Shown here: positions 46,221 through 56,086 of the stretch, one piece after another
How the letters are laid out: the number at the start of each line of letters is the position of its first letter
How positions within the stretch are numbered: position 1 is the stretch's first letter
DNA from: JABFSA01 sp963827515
GTDB taxonomy: Bacteria; Acidobacteriota; Vicinamibacteria; Vicinamibacterales; UBA2999
Direction of reading: 5' to 3'
NCBI GenBank assembly: GCA_963827515.1
Contig: CAWHBF010000022.1
Coordinates: 1 to 64,000 of the forward strand
DNA length: 64,000 bases
Made by a program: the position numbers and the translations under genes
The notes under the pieces: model-generated
What the model saw: only the letters and a program-made list of their open reading frames with translations
The model's database searches: none
What the model was told of the DNA's origin: nothing

Positions 46221-46662
46221 GAAGTGCAAAGTCGAAAGTGCAAAGTGAAAAGTCGGAAAGTGCGAAGTGGAAGTAGAAACGGATTACCTCGCCGCAGGTG
46301 GTTGGTTTTTTCATCCGATTCGTGTTTTCACGTGCGGTCCGCACAGAGGTTGCGAAGATCTTCGCCAGTGCTCGCGCCTCGTTGATCAGCTCGGGATCGT
46401 GCTGGATGCGGCTGTCCCTGAAGTACTCGAGCCAGTCCAAGCACTCGTCCGCCTCCTCCGCGACGGTGCCAAGCCTGGCCTGAAACTCGGCGCGAGAGCG
46501 TCCCTTTAGCGCCGCCCGATAATTCGAGCGCACCGAGTTTCCAGCGCGTCGCAATTGTCCCGCCGCCTCCTGCGCTTCCGAGGCCCTTGGCAAGCGCCGA
46601 CAGAATGTCAATATCGAGAGAGCAAACAGCCGCGTGCGCTCGACCAAATCATGAGAAGGCAT
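46165..46662 (-). CDS. Four-helix-bundle protein (23S rRNA intervening-sequence protein family) with spacer-coded tail
   Basis: A reading frame of 165 codons. Residues 1-115 match the four-helix-bundle family first seen in 23S rRNA intervening sequences: SHDLVERTRLFALSILTFCR, QEAAGQLRRAGNSVRSNYRA, KLGT-type AEEADECLDWLEYFRDS and ELINEARALAKIFATSVRTA. The last 30-40 codons are the translation of low-complexity spacer S4 (FALSDFSLCTFDFALL) and then antisense pheA, so the natural C-terminus is probably near 46270. No rRNA gene is nearby. The start is ATG 46662; it diverges from the SpoU gene across spacer S5. Confidence 0.7.
   Translation of the reverse strand: MPSHDLVERTRLFALSILTFCRRLPRASEAQEAAGQLRRAGNSVRSNYRAALKGRSRAEFQARLGTVAEEADECLDWLEYFRDSRIQHDPELINEARALAKIFATSVRTARENTNRMKKPTTCGEVIRFYFHFALSDFSLCTFDFALLRSASASPAPTPCTCPAP
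46221..46275. repeat. Low-complexity spacer S4 (AAAGTGC/AAGTCG-based), convergent junction
   Basis: Words GAAGTGCAAAGTCGAAAGTG and GAAAAGTCGGAAAGTGCG fill the pheA/four-helix-bundle convergent junction. It has no stop in the frame of the four-helix-bundle gene, which therefore reads through it into pheA. Confidence 0.75.
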
Positions 46663-46742
46663 GCGACACTGCCCTGTGCATGACCACTGCCACGAGGACT
46701 GCGAGCAGAAACGAGACGCAGATCGACCGGCGCGTCGCAATT

Positions 46743-46789
46743 TCTCCACCCACTTTCAACTTTAAACTTTGCACTTTCTACTTATTGAA
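46743..46789. repeat. Low-complexity spacer S5 (AACTTTG-based)
   Basis: CACTTTCAACTTTAAACTTT then GCACTTTCTACTTATTGAAG lies directly upstream of, and overlapping, the first codons of the SpoU gene. The only standard start codon available to that gene (TTG 46769) is inside this text. Confidence 0.75.
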
Positions 46790-47575
46790 GACTCCCTCGA
46801 TTCTCGCCTGGACGACTTTCGCAACGTCCCGGATGCTGAGCTCGTCCGGCGACGCAGCATTTTCGTGGCCGAGGGTCGCCTCGTCGTACGTCGGCTCATG
46901 ACTGAAAGTACGTTCGTCACCAGATCGGTGATGCTGACCGACGCAGCTCGCGAGGGGATGACGGATCTCATCGCCTCGCGGCCGGACGTACCTGCCTACG
47001 TCGTACCCCAAGCGGTGATGGACCGCGTTGCCGGCTTCCACATCCATCGCGGATGCCTGGCCATCGGCGAGTATCCGCGGCCGCGGCCCTGGGAGGAAAT
47101 CGTCGCGGGCGCCCGCATGGTCCTCGTGCTCGAGCGAATTGCGAACCCGGACAACGTGGGCGGCATCTTTCGATGCGCCGCCGCGTTCGGCGCCGACGCC
47201 GTCCTGCTCGACCCGGCCACGACCGACCCGCTGTACCGGAAGGCCATTCGAACATCGATGGGAGCGGCCCTGGTCGTGCCGTTCGCGCGCATGCAGGAAT
47301 GGCCAACCGCGCTCAATGAGTTGCGGGCACGCGGCTTCGCCGTGACCGCGATGACACCCGACCCTTCCGCGCCTGCCCTGAGTGCAATCGCCCGTGGATT
47401 TGCCAACCGTCCCGTGGCCCTCGTGCTCGGCCACGAAGGCGACGGGCTGAGCGGCCCGGCGCTCGCGGCCTGCGAGTTTCACGCGCGGATTCCCATGACC
47501 TCGAGCGTCGATTCGCTCAACGTCGCCACCACCGCGGCGATTGCGCTGTACGACCTGCGGGGGTCAAGGGCGTAA
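46769..47575 (+). CDS. TrmH/SpoU-family RNA 2'-O-ribose methyltransferase
   Basis: About 268 codons. The N-terminal RNA-binding region (LDDFRNVPDAELVRRRSIFV) is followed by a SPOUT knot domain with all three motifs: motif 1 ERIANPDNVGGIFRCAAAFG, motif 2 VALVLGHEGDGLSGPAL, motif 3 IPMTSSVDSLNVATTAAIAL. It methylates a ribose in rRNA or tRNA; the target is unknown. The start is uncertain: TTG 46769 lies in spacer S5 and adds HFLLIED, while an ATT at 46784 would match where relatives begin. It converges on the barrel gene with a 13-bp gap. Confidence 0.9.
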   Translation: MHFLLIEDSLDSRLDDFRNVPDAELVRRRSIFVAEGRLVVRRLMTESTFVTRSVMLTDAAREGMTDLIASRPDVPAYVVPQAVMDRVAGFHIHRGCLAIGEYPRPRPWEEIVAGARMVLVLERIANPDNVGGIFRCAAAFGADAVLLDPATTDPLYRKAIRTSMGAALVVPFARMQEWPTALNELRARGFAVTAMTPDPSAPALSAIARGFANRPVALVLGHEGDGLSGPALAACEFHARIPMTSSVDSLNVATTAAIALYDLRGSRA

Positions 47576-47588
47576 GGGACGTTCGCCT

Positions 47589-48362
47589 CTAGAATCGATA
47601 ACTCACCCCACCGCCAAACTGCCCGAGATTGCGCCCCCGATCGAGCCGGAAGTACCGTGCATCCACATCCGCCGACAGCTGCTTGTAGATCCGGACGCTC
47701 GCCCCCACGCCAGCCCTGGCCGCAAGCCCCGTGTGCGATAGGCCCTCGTCGAAGTCGATCATCGGTATCGCCGGGGCGATTATCCCAGGCCTCGTGCCAG
47801 TCACGGTGCCACTCGACAGCCTGAGACTCGACTCGGTACGCGAAATTCCGAGGCCCCCAGTCACATAGGGAACGAATCTTCCGACCTGCGATGGAAACTC
47901 GTAGCGCAAGCCGACCGTCGCCAGACTGGTGTTGCCCTCGCGTTCGAGGCGAGTGCCCCCTGGCAGGAACAGTGCGCCGGACGACTGTCCCCCGGTAAAC
48001 CCGCCGCCGGGAGGGAGCAGGCCGCCAAGCCCGTTGCGACCACCACCCAGCATCGAGCCGAAGCGAGCAATGCCGGTCTGGACCACGCGCTGATCGAAGA
48101 ACTGCAGGTCGGGGAATCGGTCGGCCGTACCATCGGCAAACGTGAACTCACCATCAAAAGACAGCCGCTCGGCAAAACGATATCCGACCGATCCGACGAT
48201 CGCGGGCTGTCCATCAAGGGTGCCAGCGGTGGCCGCACCGCCAAACGACACCCGCAGGCGCTGATCCTGCGCATGGGCCAGCGCGGGCACCAGCATGGCT
48301 GCCACCGTCGCCGCGGCTAGGAACACTCTCGTCGACTTCAACATGGTCATCGCAACACTCAT
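47589..48362 (-). CDS. Outer-membrane beta-barrel protein (OmpA/Opa-like 8-strand type)
   Basis: A 257-residue protein. The signal peptide is STRVFLAAATVAAMLVPALA with cleavage after HAQ. The mature part shows alternating strands typical of small barrels (LRVSFGGAATAGTLDGQPAI, GSVGYRFAERLSFDGEFTFA, FVPYVTGGLGISRTESSLRL, GVGASVRIYKQLSADVDARY) and ends in an aromatic (GGGVSYRF). A Gly/Pro-rich loop sits at about residues 110-140. It is probably a small pore or structural barrel. The ATG at 48362 follows GAGGGG. It diverges from the ABC ATPase gene at 48508 with a 145-bp gap. Confidence 0.8.
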   Translation of the reverse strand: MSVAMTMLKSTRVFLAAATVAAMLVPALAHAQDQRLRVSFGGAATAGTLDGQPAIVGSVGYRFAERLSFDGEFTFADGTADRFPDLQFFDQRVVQTGIARFGSMLGGGRNGLGGLLPPGGGFTGGQSSGALFLPGGTRLEREGNTSLATVGLRYEFPSQVGRFVPYVTGGLGISRTESSLRLSSGTVTGTRPGIIAPAIPMIDFDEGLSHTGLAARAGVGASVRIYKQLSADVDARYFRLDRGRNLGQFGGGVSYRF

Positions 48363-48507
48363 CGCACCCCTCGGAGGAATAAGGAAAAAAGAAGACACGG
48401 GCTGCTCTCGGGTTGTCCGCTCACGGGGACACGAAAACGCCGAGCGTGCAATACCAAGCAAGCTTGACGCCAGTTTCCTTGGCTACGATCGGCCAGAATA
48501 TAGCGGC

Positions 48508-49443
48508 GTGAGCACCAATGCCCTTCGTTGTCACGGCCTCGTCAAGCGGTACGCAGAGGTCACCGCCGTGGACGGCCTGGACCTGGAGGTTCGAGCCGGA
48601 GAATGTTTCGGCATGCTCGGCCCGAACGGCGCGGGCAAGACCACGACGGTCGAGATTTTCGAAGGTCTCAGGATCCCCGACTCGGGTGACGTCGAGGTCC
48701 TCGGCGATCGGTGGCGCGGTGACGGGCACGCCTTGCGGATGCGCCTTGGCATCCAGCTTCAGGAAACGAAGTTCCCCGACAAGCTGCGCGTGCACGAGGT
48801 CGTGCGACTGTTCCGCAGCCTGTACCCACACGGCCTCAGCGTGGACGAGGTCATGGATCGCGTAGGGCTTCAGGGCAAGGCGAACGCGCAGGTCCGCACG
48901 CTGTCTGGCGGTCAGAAGCAGCGGCTGTCACTCGGCTGTGCGCTGGCCGGGGATCCCGAGCTCCTCTTCCTGGACGAACCGACAACCGGGCTCGATCCCC
49001 AATCCCGCCGCCAGACCTGGGACATCGTCGACGAGCTGAAGGGACGCGGGAGAACCGTCCTCCTCACGACGCACTACATGGAGGAAGCGGAACGGCTGTG
49101 CGACCGAGTGGCGGTTGTGGACCACGGAAAGATCATTGCGTCGGGAACGCCACGGGATCTCATTGCCTCGCTGGGCGCCGAGCACGTCATTGCCTTCTCC
49201 ATCGATGGTCCAGGCGCAGCGGCCATCGATGCATCCACATTCCTGGGACTGCCAAGTGTGGAGAAGGTCGCCCGTGACGAGGGCAGCTGGCGCTTGACGG
49301 TTCGCGAGGTGCATCGTGCGGTACCCGCGCTGCTGGCGGCGCTTGCCGAGCGTGACGCCGCGCCCACGCACCTGACGACCCACCACGCCACGCTGGAAGA
49401 CGTCTTCATGGAGCTCACCGGACGGACGCTTCGCGATGACTAA
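48508..49443 (+). CDS. ABC transporter ATPase (DrrA/NatA class)
   Basis: A 311-residue ATPase: Walker A GPNGAGKTTTVEIFEGLR, signature LSGGQKQRLSLGCALAGDP, Walker B LLFLDEPTTGLDPQSRR, H-loop LTTHYMEEAERLCDRVAVVD. A C-terminal extension of about 90 residues (HATLEDVFMELTGRTLRDD end) is typical of DrrA-type multidrug and antibiotic export ATPases. The start is GTG 48508. The stop overlaps the permease start by 8 bases, so they are coupled. The substrate is unknown. Confidence 0.92.
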   Translation: MSTNALRCHGLVKRYAEVTAVDGLDLEVRAGECFGMLGPNGAGKTTTVEIFEGLRIPDSGDVEVLGDRWRGDGHALRMRLGIQLQETKFPDKLRVHEVVRLFRSLYPHGLSVDEVMDRVGLQGKANAQVRTLSGGQKQRLSLGCALAGDPELLFLDEPTTGLDPQSRRQTWDIVDELKGRGRTVLLTTHYMEEAERLCDRVAVVDHGKIIASGTPRDLIASLGAEHVIAFSIDGPGAAAIDASTFLGLPSVEKVARDEGSWRLTVREVHRAVPALLAALAERDAAPTHLTTHHATLEDVFMELTGRTLRDD

Positions 49444-50491
49444 GCCAAGAGCGGCACGGCCGGTCAGGAGCGCACTGAGCGAGCTGACGAGAGCGCGCGT
49501 GCTCGAGCTCACTCGTGAGCCCGAGGCCGTGTTCTGGGTCTTCGTCTTCCCCATCCTGATGGCCGGCCTTCTCGGCGTGGCCTTTCGCAGTCGCCCGCCG
49601 GAGGCTCTCCCAGTCGCCGTGGTCGCGGGCGAACATGCCGAAGCCAGAGCCGCGGCCCTGTCCGCCGGGGCGGATGTGGCTCCGCGGATTCTCTCCGCCC
49701 CGGAGGCGAGGCTGGCACTCACCCGAGGCCAGGTGTTGTTGGTCGTGTCGAACGACGAGGTGCCGTCGTATGGCTACGATCCAACGAATGGCGAAAGCCG
49801 CGCCGCACGGCTGGCGGTGGACGCGGCGCTTCAACGTGCCGCGGGGCGGTCGGATGCGTTCAACGCGGACATGGCGGCGGTCACCGCACCGGGGACCCGC
49901 TATGTCGACTTCCTCGTCCCGGGTCTGCTCGGTATGAACCTGATGGGCACCGGCATGTGGGGTGTCGGCTTCTCGCTGGTCTCCGCTCGCAACGGCAACC
50001 TGCTCAAGCGACTCATCGCGGCACCTGCCAGACGCAGTCACATCCTGGCGGCGCAGCTCACCTCTCGTGTGATTCTGCTGATTCCAGAAGCTGGAGCGCT
50101 GCTCCTCTTCGGCCACTTTGCGCTCGGCGTACCCATACAAGGCTCCGTGATCCTGCTCACCGGGGTCTCGTTGCTGGGTGCGCTGACCTTCACGGGGATC
50201 GGGCTGCTGACAGCGGCGCGACCGCGGACGGTAGAAGGGGTGTCAGGCATCATGAACGTCGTGATGGTCCCGATGTGGACCTTCTCCGGGATCTTCTTCT
50301 CGACCGAGCGCTTCCCGGCGAGCATGCAACCGTTCATTCAGGTGCTCCCGCTGACAGCGCTCAACGATGCTCTTCGCGCAGTCATGCTCGAAGGCACCGG
50401 CCTCGCACCGTTAGTCCCCGATCTGGCCTTGCTCGCCACATGGGGCATCGTGAGCTTCCTGCTCGCTCTCAAGCTCTTCCGCTGGCAGTAG
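49436..50491 (+). CDS. ABC-2 type permease partner of the DrrA-like ATPase
   Basis: A 351-residue membrane protein with the ABC-2 layout: a first helix (AVFWVFVFPILMAGLLGVAF), an extracytoplasmic domain of about 110 residues, then five to six helices. The coupling region reads SARNGNLLKRLIAAPARRSH after the second helix, and EGVSGIMNVVMVPMWTFSGI before the last pair. It starts within the ATPase gene. Together they form a two-gene exporter. The 3' flank is a long low-complexity spacer (S6). Confidence 0.9.
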   Translation: MTKPRAARPVRSALSELTRARVLELTREPEAVFWVFVFPILMAGLLGVAFRSRPPEALPVAVVAGEHAEARAAALSAGADVAPRILSAPEARLALTRGQVLLVVSNDEVPSYGYDPTNGESRAARLAVDAALQRAAGRSDAFNADMAAVTAPGTRYVDFLVPGLLGMNLMGTGMWGVGFSLVSARNGNLLKRLIAAPARRSHILAAQLTSRVILLIPEAGALLLFGHFALGVPIQGSVILLTGVSLLGALTFTGIGLLTAARPRTVEGVSGIMNVVMVPMWTFSGIFFSTERFPASMQPFIQVLPLTALNDALRAVMLEGTGLAPLVPDLALLATWGIVSFLLALKLFRWQ

Positions 50492-50633
50492 GGTCGGACC
50501 GAGACTTTGGACTTTAGACTTTGGACTTTGGACTTTGGGCTCTGGGCTCTGGACTTGGGCTCTGGGCTGTGGGTTCTGACAATCAACTTGATACTTTTTA
50601 CTTTTCTACTTTTTACTTTTAAGTTTTAAGTCT
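50492..50633. repeat. Low-complexity spacer S6 (GGACTTTG, GGGCTCTG and TACTTTT blocks)
   Basis: Three successive blocks of degenerate short words: GACTTTGGACTTTAGACTTT, then GGGCTCTGGACTTGGGCTCT, then TACTTTTCTACTTTTTACTT. They fill the whole gap up to the ATG of the PfkB gene. Any ribosome-binding site for that gene must be within this text; none is clear. Confidence 0.8.
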
Positions 50634-51548
50634 ATGTACGACGTCCTCGGCGTCGGCGCCAACTCCGTCGACTACGTCTATCGCCTCCCGCAGTTCCCGC
50701 AACCGGACGGCCCAGCCTCGAAGCTGCGGATCTCGCATCACACCATCTCGTGTGGCGGACAGACCGCGACGACCCTCTGCACATGCGCCGCGATGGGGCT
50801 CACCACGCGATACATCGGCGCCACGGGAAGTGATGACAACGGCCAGCTCATACGCGACGCCCTCATGGACCGCGGTGTCGATATCGGGCAAAGCGTCGAG
50901 AGTGACGACGGCAACGCCTTTGCGGTGATTCTGCTCGACCAGCGAGAGGGTGAACGAGTGGTCCTCTGGCAACGCCCGCCAGGGCTCGAGCTCGCGCCAG
51001 GAGACCTCGACCCTGACGTCATCTGCGACGCCCGGCTGCTTCACGTGGACGACGTGGACATCGACGCATCGATTCGGGCGGCCTTGATGGCGCGAGCGGC
51101 GGGCCTCCCGGTGACGAGCGACATCGAGCAGGTCGGCGAGCGGACGGAGGAGCTTGTCGGCGCCGTGACGATTCCCATCTTTGCCGAGCACGTGCTGGAG
51201 CCGCTCACCGGGGAGCAGGATTTCGAACGGGCCCTGCGGAAGCTCAGGCGCCGTCATGCGGGAATGCTGTGCGTGACGCTCGGTGCACGCGGTGCGATGT
51301 TGCTCGACGGTGACGAGCTGCACGAGCAACCCGCCTTTCCGATGATCGTCACCGACACGACCGGAGCGGGAGACGTCTTTCGCGGCGCCTTCATCACGGC
51401 GCTGCTCCGCGGCGATGCGCCGCCGGACATCCTGCGATTCGCCAACGCCGCCGCGGCCATTTGCTGCACCCGTCTCGGCGCGATCGCCGGTGTGCCGACA
51501 CTGGCGGAGACCGAGGCGCTGGCTCGCGGCAAGGGTCGCGCAGGCTAA
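50634..51548 (+). CDS. PfkB-family carbohydrate kinase
   Basis: A 304-residue ribokinase-like sugar kinase. N-terminal VLGVGANSVDYVYRLPQFPQ and the di-glycine signature region ISCGGQTATTLCTCAAMGL are present. GATGSDDNGQLIRDALMDRG follows, as does the C-terminal catalytic motif TDTTGAGDVFRGAFITALLR with its base Asp. The sugar substrate is not decided; members phosphorylate ribose, fructose, adenosine or tagatose derivatives. The stop TAA (51546-51548) lies within element E8, so the terminal residues may be element-derived. It converges on glgB. Confidence 0.9.
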   Translation: MYDVLGVGANSVDYVYRLPQFPQPDGPASKLRISHHTISCGGQTATTLCTCAAMGLTTRYIGATGSDDNGQLIRDALMDRGVDIGQSVESDDGNAFAVILLDQREGERVVLWQRPPGLELAPGDLDPDVICDARLLHVDDVDIDASIRAALMARAAGLPVTSDIEQVGERTEELVGAVTIPIFAEHVLEPLTGEQDFERALRKLRRRHAGMLCVTLGARGAMLLDGDELHEQPAFPMIVTDTTGAGDVFRGAFITALLRGDAPPDILRFANAAAAICCTRLGAIAGVPTLAETEALARGKGRAG

Positions 51549-51722
51549 CCGCCTCCGCCAAGGCTACGGCGGTCCGCCGAAGCTTCAGCGCGAACGGCGG
51601 AAGCGCGCGCTACGTAAGGTCGGACACTTCCTTCGATTCGGCGTAGAGCGGAGGCTTTAGCCTCCGCGGACACGCGCCACCTGTAGAGCGCACGCTTCAG
51701 CGTGCGCGGAACACGAGGGACT

Positions 51723-51726
<4 letters not shown>
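51543..51726. repeat. Element E8: composite copy, convergent junction
   Basis: A rearranged compound of element parts. The GC-rich insertion comes first (around GGCTAACCGCCTCCGCCAAG), followed by a left end (CTTCGATTCGGCGTAGAGC), hairpin GCGGAGGCTTTAGCCTCCGC and an arm GCGCACGCTTCAGCGTGCGC. It ends at a CTAG tip (51723-51726). It supplies the TAA of the PfkB gene on one side and the TAG of glgB on the other. Confidence 0.88.
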
Positions 51727-53974
<2,248 letters not shown>

Positions 53975-54027
53975 GGGCTCACACCATTGCCCCGGCAGCC
54001 CAGCCCGGCAGCAGAGAAGGAGTCAGC

Positions 54028-54654
54028 TTGGCAGAACTCTACGCGCGGTTTGTCACCAGTGAAGGACCCTTCACGGTCCGTCTGTTCGATCAGGAAGCGC
54101 CCAACACCGTCGCGAACTTCGTCGGACTGGCCGAAGGGACCAAGCAGTGGACCGATCCGCGGACGAACGAGAAGGTGACCCGGCCCTACTACGACGGCAT
54201 CATCTTTCACCGGATCATCGACGGCTTCATGATCCAGGGGGGCGATCCGCTGGGACAGGGTACCGGCGGACCGGGTTACAAGTTCGCGGACGAGTTCCAT
54301 CCGTCCCGTCGGCACAGCAAGGCCGGCATCCTGTCAATGGCCAACAGCGGACCGAACACCAATGGCGGGCAGTTCTTCATCACGCTTGGCCCGACGCCCC
54401 ACCTCGACAACCGTCACTCGGTCTTCGGCGAAGTCGTCGAAGGGATGGAGATCGTCAAGAAGATCGGCAGCGTGAAAACAGGCCGAGGGGATCGCCCGGT
54501 CAAGGACGTCGTCATCGAGACGATCACGGTGGAGCGGAAAGAGGCGAGGGTTAGGAAGTCGAAAGTCAAAAGTCAGAAGTCGAAAGTCGCAAAGGGGAAG
54601 AGCCACAGGGGACATCCGACGATCGGAAACAGCGGACGTAATTCTGAGGTGCCT
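54028..54654 (+). CDS. Cyclophilin-type peptidyl-prolyl cis-trans isomerase, open at its 3' end
   Basis: The first 175 codons encode a complete cyclophilin: FTVRLFDQEAPNTVANFVGL, YYDGIIFHRIIDGFMIQGGD (catalytic F-H-R), GTGGPGYKFADEF, SMANSGPNTNGGQFFITLG and LDNRHSVFGEVVEGMEIVKK. The enzyme accelerates proline isomerisation; lacking a leader it is cytoplasmic. The start is TTG 54028, preceded by AGAAGGAG. There is no stop after VERKE: the frame runs through spacer S7 (KSKVKSQKSKVAKGK) and in frame into the next gene at 54655. The real terminus is therefore unknown; the end given is arbitrary. Confidence 0.85.
54553..54597. repeat. Low-complexity spacer S7 (AAAGTC-based)
   Basis: AAGTCGAAAGTCAAAAGTCA then GAAGTCGAAAGTCGC follows the cyclophilin domain without a stop in its frame. 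It is the reverse-complement form of the GACTTT words in S4 and S6. Confidence 0.75.
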
Positions 54655-55451
54655 ATGAGACCGCGAGTCTGGAGCTCGGGGCTGCTCCTCCTCATGCTTG
54701 GTGGCGCCCAGGTGTGGGCACAATCGGCACGACCTGATCTCTCGGGCATGTGGAGCGACCCTCCGTCCACCGCAGTGGATCAGTTTTGCTTCATGACCTG
54801 CACCGATGCGGGCATCGCCTACCTGAACAGGCTCCTGGACGACCCGGCCAACGACAGCCGCCCTTTCACTGAACTCGCCGCTGAGGCGACGCGCTATCAA
54901 AGGGAAGAGTTCATCCGTCCTCGACTGACGACCGCGGCTGCGAAGTCGTTTCCCATGGACCCTGCTGATGACCCGGGGTTCCTCCGGTGTGAGCCCTGGG
55001 GATTGGCCCGCCAGATCTTCGCCCCACACCAGATGGAGGTGCGTCAGTTCAACGACCGGATCGAGTTCAGGTACGGGGAATGGGACGGCCGGCGGACGGT
55101 CTACCTGAGGCGGACGAAGACCCACACCTCCACCGTTGAGTTCAATGGGGTATTCCGTGGGGCGCTACGACGGCAACACCCTGGTCGTCGAAACGACTGG
55201 CATAACGGCCAATCTCGCGGGCATCTTTCCTGCCTGGTTCAGCCACGGCGATCGGTTGACAACGATCGAGCGGTATACCCGCACGGAGACCCGATCGTCT
55301 GGAACTGATGGCGACGCTGGAAGATCCGCAAAGCCTGCGGGAAACCATCCAGTTCAAGAAGGCATGGGGTTGGGCGCCGACCGAAAAGATCTTCCCTTAC
55401 ACGGATTGTGTTCGACCCAGTGAATTTCGCAGGAGGGAGAACTCGCAATGA
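54655..55451 (+). pseudogene. Secreted protein of unknown function, paired with DUF6152; broken by two one-base insertions
   Basis: An exported protein of about 264 residues when two surplus bases (near 55139 and 55291) are removed. The signal peptide (SSGLLLLMLGGAQVWAQ) is followed by ARPDLSGMWSDPP, FLRCEPWGLARQIFAPHQME and YGEWDGRRTVYLRRTKTH. The next frame gives SMGYSVGRYDGNTLVVETTG and RLTTIERYTRTE, and the third gives LMATLEDPQSLRETIQFKKA and ends FRRRENSQ. It belongs to the same family as the protein at 36970-37860 (compare WDGDTLVVDTVG). The ATG at 54655 has GAGG upstream. Its stop overlaps the next ATG (ATGA at 55448), the usual operon arrangement. Confidence 0.75.
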
Positions 55452-55890
55452 CACGTCGATACGAGGTCATTGCCGGCACTGATGTTGTTGCTACAGAACC
55501 AACGTGGCCCACGGGCACCATGCGTTTTCGCCCGTGTACGATGCCTCTCGGACGGTGACGATCAAAGGCACGCTCACCGACTTCAAGCTGGTGAATCCGC
55601 ATGCGACGATGACCGTCGATGTGGTCGACGAGACAGGAAAGCATGTCGTCTGGACGGTTGAGATGGCCGGCCTGCTGAGTCTGACCCGGCAAGGCTGGAC
55701 GGAGAAATCAGTGTCCGTCGGCGAGCAACTGACCGTCACCGGGAATCCGACCCACACTGGCTCTCCGAGAATCGCCTTCGATCGACTCGTCCTGGCAAAC
55801 GGCACGGAGCTGTTGGATCCAGGGGAGAACAACCAGAGCACCATCGAAGAGCAGCGCCGAGAGCGCGCACGCCAGCGGCAGCAGAAATAG
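55448..55890 (+). pseudogene. DUF6152 family exported protein, 5' region broken by two one-base insertions
   Basis: The mature part is intact: VAHGHHAFSPVYDASRTVTI, KLVNPHATMTVDVVDETGKH, VWTVEMAGLLSLTRQGWTEK and SVGEQLTVTGNPTHTGSPRI, a DUF6152 protein related to the one at 36543-36938. The signal peptide is split over three frames: MTRRY from ATG 55448, SLPALMLLLQ one base over, and NVAHGHH a further base over, with surplus bases near 55466 and 55497. With both removed it is about 146 residues. It is coupled to the preceding secreted-protein gene. A polar, Arg/Gln-rich tail (EEQRRERARQRQQK) ends the protein. Confidence 0.78.
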
Positions 55891-55908
55891 AGGACCGGCG
55901 CCGACGAC

Positions 55909-55977
55909 TAGCCACAGAGGCACAGAGACACAGAGGATCACTTACTCAAGAGCTCTGTGCCTCTGCGTCTCTGTGGC
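55909..55977. repeat. Long imperfect inverted repeat S8 (possible terminator or hairpin RNA)
   Basis: Left arm GCCACAGAGGCACAGAGACA+CAGAG pairs with right arm CTCTGTGCCTCTGCGTCTCT+GTGGC at 22 of 25 positions, and the three mismatches would be G-U pairs in RNA. The loop is about 19 bases. It lies just downstream of the DUF6152 gene and 10 bases before element E9. Confidence 0.8.
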
Positions 55978-55987
55978 TCGTGCGTGT

Positions 55988-56086
55988 CTAGAGCGGTTTG
56001 CGTTTCGCCGTAGAGCGCACGCTTCAGCGTGCGCGTGTCCGCGGAGGCTAAGCCTCCGCTCTACGCCAAATCGCAAAGCGCTCTAG
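55988..56086 (-). repeat. Element E9: complete reverse copy, convergent junction
   Basis: Ninety-nine bases with CTAG at both tips (55988-55991 and 56083-56086): CTAGAGCGGTTTGCGTTTCG, hairpins GCACGCTTCAGCGTGC and GCGGAGGCTAAGCCTCCGC, and GCCAAATCGCAAAGCGCTCT before the right tip. CTA at 56083-56085 is the TAG stop of the symporter gene on the minus strand. Confidence 0.93.
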
